A stretch of DNA of 64,000 bases, taken from NCBI RefSeq assembly GCF_001612905.1, contig NZ_BDBI01000034.1, positions 49,467-113,466 on the forward strand. The letters are read 5' to 3'. The stretch is from Nocardia ignorata NBRC 108230 (GTDB lineage Bacteria > Actinomycetota > Actinomycetes > Mycobacteriales > Mycobacteriaceae). Within the stretch, counting starts at the first letter, position 1; the number at the start of each line of letters is the position of its first letter. The notes under the pieces were generated by a model. It was given only the letters and a program-made list of their open reading frames with translations, made no database searches and was not told where the DNA came from. Below, piece by piece: positions 24,087 to 33,326 of this stretch. The position numbers and the translations under genes are program-made.

Positions 24087-26542
24087 TGCAGTCCCGCGCG
24101 CAGTTGAGCCAAGCTCGGAACGTCGAACCGGAAGATGGCGTCGGCGGCACGTGCGTCGTCGTCGGACACCCCGAACTCGCTGATCGCATAGTGCACGGGA
24201 TCCCAGATCGCCGGCCGCACCCGAAGTCCATCCACCAAACGGCGCAGCAGTTCTCGTGATTCCACCATCAGAAAGTCTTCATCGGCCGCCCTGCACAACT
24301 CGTCGAGAAAGCCGGCCGCCGCCCCTGAACCGTGCAGCCACTCGATCTCGGACAGCTGACATGCCAATGTCGTCGACACACGCCCCGCCGCAGACACCTG
24401 GCTGAGATCTGTGAACACCGCAAAAGCGTTCGCGGCATTGGGAAATTCACCCAGCAGCCCCAGCACACGGCTGAGGTCGCGGACGTGTGGCGGGTTCTCG
24501 CTGGCAACCCCGGACGTCTGCGACATCTCGCGCAACTGAGCGAGTAGCTGAGCGGACCGCTCGAGTTCCATGCACGCCATCGTCTTCTTGCTGAGCCAGT
24601 GCACCGCCTCGTATTCGGCGTAGGGGTGATCGGCAGCAACCGCGACGTCGATCGCCTTCTGCAACCATTGTTCGGCTTCCATGGGCTGATACGCGGTCAG
24701 ATGCGCCAGCCCTCGATGGCCGAATGCCCGCGACTGCACTTCGGGATCCGCGGACATCACCGCTACCTGGTCGCAGAGCTCGATGCATCGTGCACTGTCC
24801 TGAACCGGACCGCACAGCGCGACCTCGGCATAGAGATTCAACGTCTCCGCGAGCAACTCGCTGGGTTCCGGGTACGCGGCAGCCAACTGGTCGAGCACGT
24901 CGACGGCCTGTGTCCAGCGGCAGGTCATTCGGAGATTGCGCGCCCACAGCAGGCGCACGTGTGCCAAGGTCGACGGATCGACTGTCGTGGATTCGGTGAG
25001 GCCGAGAGCCGCTACGCAGGCATCGACCCCTGCCAAGTGGTCACCACCGGCGGACAAACATTCGGCGAGCAAGGCGTGGGCACCGAAGCTCGGCGTGTGC
25101 TCGACCGCGATTCGGGCGAGGTCACGCGCCTTGGAGACGGCTCCGAGCGTGAACTGCCGTCGAGCCGCCTGCAACGCCAACGACCCGGCCTTCGCGCGGT
25201 TGCGCGCTTCGACGGCGACGGCTGTCGCACGCACCCACATCTCGTCGTCCCAGTCTTGCTCGGCTTCGAGAATCTGCAGCAGTTTGGCGTGGTGGCGCCG
25301 CCACCGAGGTCCATTCGCCACGCCACGCTCACGCAGCACCTGCGCGAACAGCGGATGATGAATCCGGTACCGGTCGTATTCGTTTCGCACTTCCGCCGGA
25401 CGGACCAGATCGTGCTCGTCGAACAGCACGTGCAACCGCTCGAATACATCGTCCACATCGAGCCGGGCCAGTTCGGCAAGGTAGTCGACTTCGAAGTTGT
25501 AGCCGATCAACGCTGCCGTCTCGAGCAACCGCTGATCCTCGGCAGTGAGGTAGGAAAGGCGGTCCTCGATAACCGCTGTAATCTGTCGCGGCGGTTGATG
25601 CCCGCTACGGTGATCCACGCGCGCCAACGACTCCGCGAACAATGGATTACCCGCACTCATCCGGACGATCCTCGACACCGCGTGTGGCGCGATCCGCGGA
25701 CCTGCCACTGTTCGCCGGACCAGTTCCTCGGTGTCCTCGGGAGACAAACGCGGCAAGTCGATGACCTGGGTATCGGGCAGATATCGGCACAAGCGAAAGA
25801 CTGTGCGTTGCAGGGGATGTGTCTCGTCGGTCGATTTCAATTGATCGGAGCGATACGCCAGGACGAGGACGAGCGGACCCTTGACTCTCAGCGCGATTGT
25901 CGTCAAAAGGTCGATCGTGGCCGTATCCGCCCAATGGAGGTCGTCGAGGACCATCAGCAGCGGAGCATCCGTGACGATGTCCTCGATGAGCAGCAGGAGT
26001 TGGTCGAGACGGCTGTCCATCTCTGTGCGCTCACCGCCACTGCTCGCCGCATAGGACTGCCCCGTTCGCACGCCCGCGGCAAGCACCTGTCCGACCACCG
26101 GTACCGACTCGATCCAGTCGGGTGCATTCTCTTTGAAGGACTGGGTGATTCGTTGCCAGCGGGTGGGCGATCCGGATCGCTGCGCCGAGGACGCCATCGA
26201 CCTCAGGCACTCACGCACCGCCTGGAACGAGTCCGAGGCCAGTGAATTCAGCATTGCCTGGCCGTAGCCCGTGAGCAGGTGTGCGCCCTGGTGTCGGACC
26301 GCCGCTTCGTGCGCGAAGCGGGTCAGCAGACTCGTCTTCCCCACCCCAGCCTCACCGCGCAGGACGATGACGCTCAGCTGACGTTCTTCTACCGACCGAT
26401 CGACGGTATTCAGCAACGTCGCGAGCTCATCGATTCTGTCCACCAACGGTGCCGGTGCAGCTGTCCCCGCCAAAGCGTTCCCCTCGCTTCTGTGCCTTTG
26501 CGCAGCGCACAAGGCTGTTACCTGAATCATAAGCCGCTGCAT
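24083..26542 (-). CDS. STAND-type ATPase with TPR-like tail (LAL/AfsR-like, no HTH seen)
   Basis: About 819 aa. Walker A is VLRGEAGVGKTSLLTRF (near residue 60), Walker B LLMVLDDLHWADTATI, and the next 250 residues are the usual AAA/winged-helix part of LAL-type regulators. The C-terminal 400 residues are TPR-like helices. A LuxR helix-turn-helix, standard at the end of LAL regulators, is not visible, so it is better read as a STAND signal ATPase. I chose the ATG at 26542; a TTG at 26590 and an ATG at 26530 are alternatives. It is first in a three-gene coupled cassette and diverges from the nuclease-helicase operon across about 100 bp. Confidence 0.8.
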   Translation of the reverse strand: MQRLMIQVTALCAAQRHRSEGNALAGTAAPAPLVDRIDELATLLNTVDRSVEERQLSVIVLRGEAGVGKTSLLTRFAHEAAVRHQGAHLLTGYGQAMLNSLASDSFQAVRECLRSMASSAQRSGSPTRWQRITQSFKENAPDWIESVPVVGQVLAAGVRTGQSYAASSGGERTEMDSRLDQLLLLIEDIVTDAPLLMVLDDLHWADTATIDLLTTIALRVKGPLVLVLAYRSDQLKSTDETHPLQRTVFRLCRYLPDTQVIDLPRLSPEDTEELVRRTVAGPRIAPHAVSRIVRMSAGNPLFAESLARVDHRSGHQPPRQITAVIEDRLSYLTAEDQRLLETAALIGYNFEVDYLAELARLDVDDVFERLHVLFDEHDLVRPAEVRNEYDRYRIHHPLFAQVLRERGVANGPRWRRHHAKLLQILEAEQDWDDEMWVRATAVAVEARNRAKAGSLALQAARRQFTLGAVSKARDLARIAVEHTPSFGAHALLAECLSAGGDHLAGVDACVAALGLTESTTVDPSTLAHVRLLWARNLRMTCRWTQAVDVLDQLAAAYPEPSELLAETLNLYAEVALCGPVQDSARCIELCDQVAVMSADPEVQSRAFGHRGLAHLTAYQPMEAEQWLQKAIDVAVAADHPYAEYEAVHWLSKKTMACMELERSAQLLAQLREMSQTSGVASENPPHVRDLSRVLGLLGEFPNAANAFAVFTDLSQVSAAGRVSTTLACQLSEIEWLHGSGAAAGFLDELCRAADEDFLMVESRELLRRLVDGLRVRPAIWDPVHYAISEFGVSDDDARAADAIFRFDVPSLAQLRAGLQ

Positions 26543-26643
26543 GGCCTCGATCGACGCTGTCGGGCAATCGATCCCGAGCAACCGGGACAATAGTTACTGG
26601 AAAATACTGGACATCACTGGAACTTCCACTTACCCTCGGCCCC

Positions 26644-27420
26644 ATGTCAGAAGCTGCGGAGCTGCTGGAAGCCCGCATCAACGAACTGCGCGCAGCCGTC
26701 AGACGCGCCGTCTCCGCCGGCGACCGCCTGGCTGCCCGCCAGTTGCGCAATGAGCTGCGCGCGGTCGAAACCGAGTGGGACGAAGCAGTTCTCGGACCCG
26801 GCGAAACACCGACCCCGGATCCGAATGTTCCGGTACGCGAGCATGTTCACCGCGCACTCACCCTGCTCGGCGCACCGTCGGCGCCGAAATTGGTGATGCA
26901 GGTCCACACCGCCTTCTTCTCCGGCGACCTGGCCCCCGCACGGCTGACGAGCTTGCGCCGCGACGAGGAACGCTCCTTCCGCGCCGCACCTTTCGCGCGC
27001 CCGTACTACATCTGCGCAGCACTCACCACCGACCTCCTCGCTCCGGCACGCGGACTCCTCGCCCTGAGCAGCTGGACACTCCCCCAACGCATGATCGGAC
27101 CCCTGAGCCCCCGAGTGAACCTGCTGACCTCAGCGATCCGACTGGCCGACCACGTCAGAGGCCAGCCGGACATTTCACCGGACGGCATCCGCTTGATGTG
27201 GCGCCTGGCGAACTCCATCCCCGGCGTAACAGGCACCCCCGATTCCATCGATGCCGAGGACGTGAAGACCGCCGCACAACGCGAGCTCGCGGTCCACGAA
27301 GAAGACGACGCATTCCAGCGGCAACATGCCGCGACCAGGGCGGCACAGCAGCTCGATCAACCCGCCCAACTGTTCGGCACCCGGCTGAGCCTGGCCGCCA
27401 CACGAAAAGAGATGGGATGA
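26644..27420 (+). CDS. Coiled-coil protein with possible winged helix, first gene of nuclease-helicase operon
   Basis: 258 aa, not recognised. Residues 1-50 form a charged coiled coil (ELLEARINELRAAVRRAVSA). Residues 65-150 have the order of a winged helix-like domain (ALTLLGAPSAPKLVMQVHTA; TSLRRDEERSFR; RPYYICAALT). The tail is polar and Gln/Ala-rich. There is no enzymatic motif. It ends in an ATGA overlap with the nuclease gene. As the first gene of the operon and a probable DNA-binding or oligomerising subunit, it could recognise target DNA or regulate the operon. Confidence 0.65.
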   Translation: MSEAAELLEARINELRAAVRRAVSAGDRLAARQLRNELRAVETEWDEAVLGPGETPTPDPNVPVREHVHRALTLLGAPSAPKLVMQVHTAFFSGDLAPARLTSLRRDEERSFRAAPFARPYYICAALTTDLLAPARGLLALSSWTLPQRMIGPLSPRVNLLTSAIRLADHVRGQPDISPDGIRLMWRLANSIPGVTGTPDSIDAEDVKTAAQRELAVHEEDDAFQRQHAATRAAQQLDQPAQLFGTRLSLAATRKEMG

Positions 27421-28502
27421 AAGAACTTTCGGCCCGCCTGCAGGAGCTGCGCGGCGGAGCCCCCTCGATCCGTCACAACGCCCGGACCATCGCCGCGCTC
27501 ACCGCGAACCCCGGCTGCGCCCGCCGCGCGCTGCTCGACGCCGCCGCTGTCGACAAGGCTGTTGTCGCACGGGAACTCGGCTACCCGCCGCAGTACGGCC
27601 AGTCGTCGTTCGCGATTACGCGCGGCAACGCCTTCGAGTCGATGGTCAAGGCGAACGGTTGCGCCGATCTGCTCGCGCTCCTGCGCGACGTCCTCGGCCT
27701 GACCATTCCCGAAGTGGCCTATCACAACCTCGACGCGGTCGGCGAGAACGTCGGAAACGCGGTGCGGTATCAGCGCACCCGCCAACTACTCGGGCAGGCG
27801 CTCGACACCGGTGAAGGCACGCTGTTCGACCATCCGATGCTGCGTCTGGACATCGCCGGCGCGCTCGCGTACCTCGAGCCGGATCTGGTCGCCCTCCAGA
27901 TCGAGGGCAAGTTCCACATCGTCGAGATCAAGTCGTTCCCCATGATCGACGGCCAGGCCGACCCCGCACAGGTCGCGGCCGCGGCGCGTCAGTCCGCGGT
28001 GTACGTGATCGCGTTGCGGCGCCTGCTCGAGGAGTTGGGCGCAGACCCCGAAAAGCTCGTCTCCCACAACGCGATCCTGGTGTGCACGAAGGATTTCTCG
28101 AACCGTCCCACCGCGACGTTCGTCGACCTGCGCAATCAACTGTCCGTCGTCTCGCGCCAGTTGTCCCGGCTGACGTCGATCGAGTCTCTCGTCGAACTGG
28201 TCCCGCCCGGAGCGACTTTCGAACCCGGCCCGCAACTGGACGACGTGATCTCCGCGATCCCCGCCCGCTTCGCCCCCGAGTGCATCTCCACGTGCGAACT
28301 CGGTTTCCTCTGCCGCTCCGAAGCCCGTGCCTGCGGTTCCGTCGACTCGCTCGGTCGCGGCGTCCGCGACGAACTCGGCGGGTTGCACAATATCGACGAC
28401 GTCCTCACTCTGGCCCGTGGTTCGCGCACTCCCACGGAGGACCAGGTCGACATCGCCGAATTGCTCCGTACCGCACACCGTCTGCGTCAGGAGATCGCGT
28501 GA
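27417..28502 (+). CDS. Cas4/AddB-like Fe-S PD-(D/E)XK nuclease
   Basis: 361 aa. The nuclease motifs are D156 in LEPD, then VEIKSF with E170 and K172, and the QxxxY motif (Q192, Y196) of the RecB/Cas4 group. Four cysteines frame the domain: C34 in NPGC, and C289, C293 and C299 in CISTCELGFLC. This single N-terminal Cys plus a C-terminal trio is the [4Fe-4S] layout of Cas4, AddB and Dna2. No CRISPR array or other cas gene is near. It is coupled by ATGA to the gene before and by GTGA to the gene after. Expected activity: cutting single-stranded DNA ends, with a helicase partner. No homologous system name comes to mind. Confidence 0.75.
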   Translation: MKELSARLQELRGGAPSIRHNARTIAALTANPGCARRALLDAAAVDKAVVARELGYPPQYGQSSFAITRGNAFESMVKANGCADLLALLRDVLGLTIPEVAYHNLDAVGENVGNAVRYQRTRQLLGQALDTGEGTLFDHPMLRLDIAGALAYLEPDLVALQIEGKFHIVEIKSFPMIDGQADPAQVAAAARQSAVYVIALRRLLEELGADPEKLVSHNAILVCTKDFSNRPTATFVDLRNQLSVVSRQLSRLTSIESLVELVPPGATFEPGPQLDDVISAIPARFAPECISTCELGFLCRSEARACGSVDSLGRGVRDELGGLHNIDDVLTLARGSRTPTEDQVDIAELLRTAHRLRQEIA

Positions 28503-29962
28503 GTGTGCTGTCCGCACTGGCGAAAGTAGAGGCGGTCGACGCCGGCCGCGCCGTGCCGACCGCGACCGTCCGCCACTGTCACCTCGCCGAGCAGCCCCTC
28601 GTCCTCATCCCCCTGCATCTCGCGGGCGAGGCGGCGGCACCGCTGGCAGTGCTGGTCGGCGCCAACCATGACGAGGCGAGGCTTCTCATCGTCCCGCAGC
28701 CCCGCGACCGCGTCCTGCGCCTGCGCTTCGCCGAGGAACTGGCGGCGATCCTGCTCCCCCACATCGACCGCCACGCCGACGACACCGAACCGGTCGTGAT
28801 CGACAAGAAGACCAACGAGACCATCGACCGCTGTGTCGACGCCCCGCAGATCTGGGTGCCCAACCAAGCCGCCGTCACCTTCTTGAAGCTCCTCGGACGT
28901 TCCCTGCGCTTCCGCCGCACCGAAGGCGATGACGCCGTTTCCCCCGCCATCCCGCTCGTCGGCCGATGGCTCACCTGGTACTGCGACCGCGCCGAACATC
29001 CTGGTTCGACCGCGCTCGCACCCCTCACGTCACACCTGTCCACGCACTGGACCACCGGGCAATCCGCTCTCGAGGACGCCAACCTCACCGCTCTCCTCGG
29101 CTGGATCGCACCGCCCGACAACCTGACCGGTCCCGAAGCCGCGGCCCGCGCCGAGGACCCGACCATCTGCCCGCCGGCCGGTCCGGCCACCGATCCCGGC
29201 TTCGACAATGTCGTCCTCGCCCCACTCATCAACGCCTACGACACAGCCGCCGACGACATCGCCCGCACCCGCGCCGTCCAGCGCCTCGAACAGGCGCTCC
29301 GAACCCAGCTGGAACCGACGTGGGAGCTGATGTGGCAAGGCCTTTCGCTCTTGCGCGCGCTCCCCGAGGGATCCAGTGTGGCTGCCCGCTGGGCCGAGGA
29401 TGTGCGCTCCTTCTCCTACTTCACCGAGATCGTCGAAACCCAGGCCCAGTCCCGGCGCGATTCTCCTACCTCCGCCGTCCGGCGACTGCTCGCCCGTGAA
29501 CAGGCGCTCGAACGACTCACCGCCGCAATGGCCTACGACGATCCCTACGTCATGCTGGAGCGCCGACTGGCAGGCGAAGCTTGTCTCGCCACCGTCATCG
29601 ACTCCGAGCCCACCCGAACCACGCTGAGCGACAAGGGCAAAAGCGTGCTGCGCCCCTTGCTGCGCGTGACAACGACAGACCCCTTCACACCTGTTGCCGG
29701 CGAATCACTGCACAACGCCGCCGTCAAGAACCAGCAAGCCAAGGTTCTCGAGGTCGACGACGACGTGATCGTGCTCGAACTCAGCGGCGGAATGGGCCGC
29801 AGCGCAAAAGCTCCCGCCGAAGGCACGGTGAACGTCGAAGGTGACCGCATCGTCCTGGCCCGCTTCGGCCCCAACGGCAACTTCCGAGCCGCCACCCTCC
29901 CACCCCCGGAGGAAACTCCCTGGACCCACGGCGGCCCACCGGAAACCGATGAGGAGAACTGA
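28499..29962 (+). CDS. Unknown protein with beta-rich C-terminus, between nuclease and helicase
   Basis: 487 aa, not recognised. The first 120 residues are beta-rich (PLVLIPLHLAGEA; EARLLIVPQPRDRVLRLRF). The centre is helical. The last 90 residues (AKVLEVDDDVIVLELSGGMG, then GTVNVEGDRIVLARFGPNG) form a short beta-barrel-like unit resembling domain 1B of Upf1/Dna2-type SF1 helicases. The helicase encoded next door has no such barrel, so this protein may supply it in trans; that is inference. The GTG at 28499 overlaps the nuclease stop and its own stop overlaps the helicase ATG (TGATG). Confidence 0.65.
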   Translation: MSVLSALAKVEAVDAGRAVPTATVRHCHLAEQPLVLIPLHLAGEAAAPLAVLVGANHDEARLLIVPQPRDRVLRLRFAEELAAILLPHIDRHADDTEPVVIDKKTNETIDRCVDAPQIWVPNQAAVTFLKLLGRSLRFRRTEGDDAVSPAIPLVGRWLTWYCDRAEHPGSTALAPLTSHLSTHWTTGQSALEDANLTALLGWIAPPDNLTGPEAAARAEDPTICPPAGPATDPGFDNVVLAPLINAYDTAADDIARTRAVQRLEQALRTQLEPTWELMWQGLSLLRALPEGSSVAARWAEDVRSFSYFTEIVETQAQSRRDSPTSAVRRLLAREQALERLTAAMAYDDPYVMLERRLAGEACLATVIDSEPTRTTLSDKGKSVLRPLLRVTTTDPFTPVAGESLHNAAVKNQQAKVLEVDDDVIVLELSGGMGRSAKAPAEGTVNVEGDRIVLARFGPNGNFRAATLPPPEETPWTHGGPPETDEEN

Positions 29963-31269
29963 TGTCCGCCGCACACGCCGCTGATACCACCGTCAGCAAT
30001 ATCCTCACCGACCTAGCCGACACCTCCCACAAGGCGATCGTCGTCGACTCACCTCCCGGCGCGGGCAAATCCACCCTCGTCGTGAAGGCCGCCGGTCAGC
30101 TCGCCCAAGACGGCACCCAGCGCATGATCGTCGCCCAAACCAACGAACAGGTCGACGACCTCATCGCCCGCCTGGCCGCCGCCCACCCCGACCTCCCCAT
30201 CGGCCGCCTCTCAGCCCAGGACTACCGCCCCAGCGACCGCATCGACCTCCCGAACGTCCGCGCCGCCGCCAAAGTCGACGACCTCGCCGACCGCACCATC
30301 CTCATCGGCACCGCCGCCAAATGGGCCACCCTCACCGAGGGCACCTGGGAACACGCCATCGTCGACGAGGCCTACCAGATGCGCTCCGAAATGCTCCTCC
30401 GCATCGCAGGCCGCTTCGACCGCGGCCTCTTCGTCGGCGACCCCGGCCAACTCGACCCCTTCGCCACCGTCGAATCCGACCGCTGGGCAGGCCTGGACTG
30501 GGACCCCACCCGCAGCGCCGTCCCCGTCATGCTCGCCAACAACCGCGACCGCCACATCCCCATCCACCGCCTCCCCGTCTCCTGGCGCCTCCCCACCACC
30601 GCCGCCGACGTCATCTCCGCCGCCTTCTACCCCTTCACCCCCTTCACCGCAGGCACCGCCCCCGGCACCCGCCAACTCTCCTACGTCACCCACGGCCTGC
30701 GCACTCCGCTGGACCGCTGCCTCGACGAAGCAGCCGACCACGGCTGGGCCCTCTACGAACTCCCCGCCCGCAACACCCTGCGCACCGACCGAGAAGCGGT
30801 GTCCGCCATCGCTTCTCTGGCCGTCCGCATCCTCGAACGAGGCGCCACCGCCACCTCCGAACAGGGCATCCACCCCGTCACCGCCAACCGCCTGGCCATC
30901 GGCACCGCCCACCGCGACCAAGCCGAAGCCATCCGCCTGGCCCTGCGCGGCACCCTCGCTGAGACGGTCACCGTCGACACCGCCAACCGCCTCCAGGGCC
31001 GCGAATACGACATCACCATCGTCCTCCACCCCCTGTCAGGCCGCCGCGACGCCAGCTCCTTCCACCTCGAAGCCGGGCGGTTGTGCGTCCTGACCTCCCG
31101 CCACCGCCACGCCTGCATCGTGGTCGCCCGAACCGGCATCGCCGAACTCCTCGACGCCTACCCGTCCACGGAGCCCGTCCACCTGGGTGTGCCGGTCAAA
31201 TTCCCCGACGGCTGGGAAGCCAACCAGTCCATCCTCAGCCACCTCGAACGCCATCGAATTCGACTGTAG
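29962..31269 (+). CDS. SF1 helicase (Upf1/Dna2-like), compact
   Basis: 435 aa, smaller than most SF1 helicases. The motifs run in order: I VDSPPGAGKSTL (from residue 28), II AIVDEAYQM, III FVGDPGQLDPF, IV VSWRLP, V VDTANRLQGREYDITIVL and VI VLTSRHRHACIVV. There is no nuclease or accessory domain. The preceding genes encode a Cas4-like nuclease and a barrel-containing protein, so together they reproduce the parts of Dna2. The McrB gene begins 11 bp downstream in the same direction. Confidence 0.8.
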   Translation: MSAAHAADTTVSNILTDLADTSHKAIVVDSPPGAGKSTLVVKAAGQLAQDGTQRMIVAQTNEQVDDLIARLAAAHPDLPIGRLSAQDYRPSDRIDLPNVRAAAKVDDLADRTILIGTAAKWATLTEGTWEHAIVDEAYQMRSEMLLRIAGRFDRGLFVGDPGQLDPFATVESDRWAGLDWDPTRSAVPVMLANNRDRHIPIHRLPVSWRLPTTAADVISAAFYPFTPFTAGTAPGTRQLSYVTHGLRTPLDRCLDEAADHGWALYELPARNTLRTDREAVSAIASLAVRILERGATATSEQGIHPVTANRLAIGTAHRDQAEAIRLALRGTLAETVTVDTANRLQGREYDITIVLHPLSGRRDASSFHLEAGRLCVLTSRHRHACIVVARTGIAELLDAYPSTEPVHLGVPVKFPDGWEANQSILSHLERHRIRL

Positions 31270-31280
31270 GACAACGACAC

Positions 31281-33326
31281 ATGGACATTTCGACCGCGAT
31301 CGCCGCCTACGACACCAGCCAGGCCGCCGACCGAGTTGCCAAGGCCGAGCAGCAGCGAAAGCTGGTCCTTGTCGAATTCCCGTTGGCGGACTGGCCGACC
31401 CTCCCTGTGGAGCGCTACGCCCTGGGCTGCGGTCCGGGCACGTACTGCCGTCTGATGGAGTTCGACACAGTCGACCTCGGTGGTATCGGTGGCGGTAGCG
31501 CGGGCAAACACATCATTTTCCGACGCAGTTCGGGTGAATGGAAGCTCGCTCCGCAACTCGGCTCGGACCTCGAGGCTGGATGGCGACGTTTGCGGGAACA
31601 GTTCGTCGCGGCGTTCGACGCGGCCGAACGTGAAGCCTTCGACGAACTCGACGACCTGGATGCTCTGCGATCCGGCCAGTCGCTGGTGACGAAGTCGTTG
31701 GCAACCTATTTTCCCCAGCACTTCCTCCCCGTGTTCTCGGGCTCCCATTTGCGTAGCTTCATCGAACGTCTCGGCGGAACCCCGGAACGCGGTGCTACGT
31801 CCTGGCGGGCGAACCGTCAGCTTCTTGCACTCGTGAAACAGCATCAGGAGCTGTCCGACTGGGCACCTCACGCTGTAATGCAGTTCCTGTACGACAATTT
31901 CGATCCGCGGGAACGTCGCCGTGCGATCTGGAAGATCGCGCCGGGCGAGCAGGCGAAGCATTGGCAGGATTGCGTAGACGGCAAATACATTTGCGTCGGT
32001 TGGGACGAACTCGGCGACCTCACGCAATACACCAGCGACGCCGATCTCAAGGAGGCATTCGCGGAATTGTTGCCGAGCGCCGCGGTGAGCAGTGCGAAGA
32101 ATCTGCTCGCCTATCGCGATCTCGAGCCTGGTGATCGAATCGTCGCCAACCGCGGTCTGTCGACCGTGCTGGCGATTGGAACCGTCACCGGCGGTTACTA
32201 TTTCGACGACTCACGGGACGAGTGCAAACACGTCGTCCCCGTCGACTGGGATACCAGTTTCGCGCAGCGCCTGGAAACACCGCAGGGTTGGCGACGTACC
32301 CTTGTCAAGGTCAAGGACAGCCTGTTCGCCGAAATCACCAAGAATCGGACGGACACTCCCACGCAGGCCTCCTCTGTTGAAACTGAACTGCCGGAATCCA
32401 TCTCGGAGATCACGGCAGCCCTGGATCGCAAAGGACAGGTGATCCTGCACGGCCCGCCCGGCACCGGCAAAACCCGCCGCGCGCTCGACGTGGCGCTCGC
32501 GATCCACGGTCGCACAGCCGACATCGACAGCTCTACCCGCAATGCGGCCGTCAACGAGTTGCTCCGCACCGGACGCGTTCGACTGGTCACCTTCCACCCT
32601 TCCTACGGTTACGAGGATTTCGTGGAAGGCTTCAAACCGGCACACCATCCCGGCACCGCGGGCCTGCATCTGGAACTCACCGACGGACTGTTCCACAAGC
32701 TGTGCGCCGACGCCGCGAAAGCCGACGAGGCCGACAATTTCTTGCTCATCATCGACGAGATCAATCGCGGCGACCTGCCCCGTATATTCGGCGAACTGAT
32801 CACCGCCCTGGAAACCGACAAGCGTGGCCTCTCCATTGATCTGCCGATCAGCCAGCGCACTTTCGCCGTTCCGCCCAATGTCCGGATCATCGGCACCATG
32901 AATACCGCCGATCGCAGTGTCGGCCATCTCGACGCCGCGATTCGGCGCCGCTTCGCATTCGTCCTTGTCGGACCGGACCCGGACGTTGTCTCCGGCACCA
33001 TAGGACCACTCGACCTGTCCGAATTCCTCTCATCCCTCAACGACCGCATATCTACCCATCTCGACGCGGACCATCAGATCGGTCACGCCTATCTGCTCCA
33101 CAACGGTCTCCCGGTCTCGACCGAGGAAGAAATCGCCGCCGCCTATTACCACGACATAGTTCCGTTGCTCGAGGACTACTGCATGGGGCGTACCGAACTG
33201 CTGCACCGAATCCTCGGCACCCTCGTCGACCCCGATACGGGCCGCCCCGCGGTATTCACCGTAACGGACTTGCCGATCGCCCTGGCTGCCGAATTCACCT
33301 CTGATGGCAGCGGTCTCGATGATTGA
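31281..33326 (+). CDS. McrB-like AAA+ protein with EVE-like reader domain
   Basis: 681 aa. The C-terminal half is a McrB-type AAA+ motor: Walker A ILHGPPGTGKTRRAL (G391-T398), Walker B FLLIIDEINRGDLPRIFGEL, and sensor region IIGTMNTADRSVGHLD followed by RRRFAFV. The N-terminal part (about 215-325) holds YICVGWDELGDL and LEPGDRIVANRGLSTVLAIG, which look like an EVE/PUA-type domain for modified bases. The first 200 residues are unassigned. McrBC cuts DNA with modified cytosines (methylated in the E. coli system). AGGA precedes the ATG at 31281. It is probably co-transcribed with the four genes upstream. Confidence 0.87.
   Translation: MDISTAIAAYDTSQAADRVAKAEQQRKLVLVEFPLADWPTLPVERYALGCGPGTYCRLMEFDTVDLGGIGGGSAGKHIIFRRSSGEWKLAPQLGSDLEAGWRRLREQFVAAFDAAEREAFDELDDLDALRSGQSLVTKSLATYFPQHFLPVFSGSHLRSFIERLGGTPERGATSWRANRQLLALVKQHQELSDWAPHAVMQFLYDNFDPRERRRAIWKIAPGEQAKHWQDCVDGKYICVGWDELGDLTQYTSDADLKEAFAELLPSAAVSSAKNLLAYRDLEPGDRIVANRGLSTVLAIGTVTGGYYFDDSRDECKHVVPVDWDTSFAQRLETPQGWRRTLVKVKDSLFAEITKNRTDTPTQASSVETELPESISEITAALDRKGQVILHGPPGTGKTRRALDVALAIHGRTADIDSSTRNAAVNELLRTGRVRLVTFHPSYGYEDFVEGFKPAHHPGTAGLHLELTDGLFHKLCADAAKADEADNFLLIIDEINRGDLPRIFGELITALETDKRGLSIDLPISQRTFAVPPNVRIIGTMNTADRSVGHLDAAIRRRFAFVLVGPDPDVVSGTIGPLDLSEFLSSLNDRISTHLDADHQIGHAYLLHNGLPVSTEEEIAAAYYHDIVPLLEDYCMGRTELLHRILGTLVDPDTGRPAVFTVTDLPIALAAEFTSDGSGLDD

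Noticed and set aside
27417..28502. Cas4-like nuclease as sign of a CRISPR locus
   Set aside because: No direct-repeat array and no cas1, cas2 or effector gene in the window; the partner genes are a helicase and unknown proteins.
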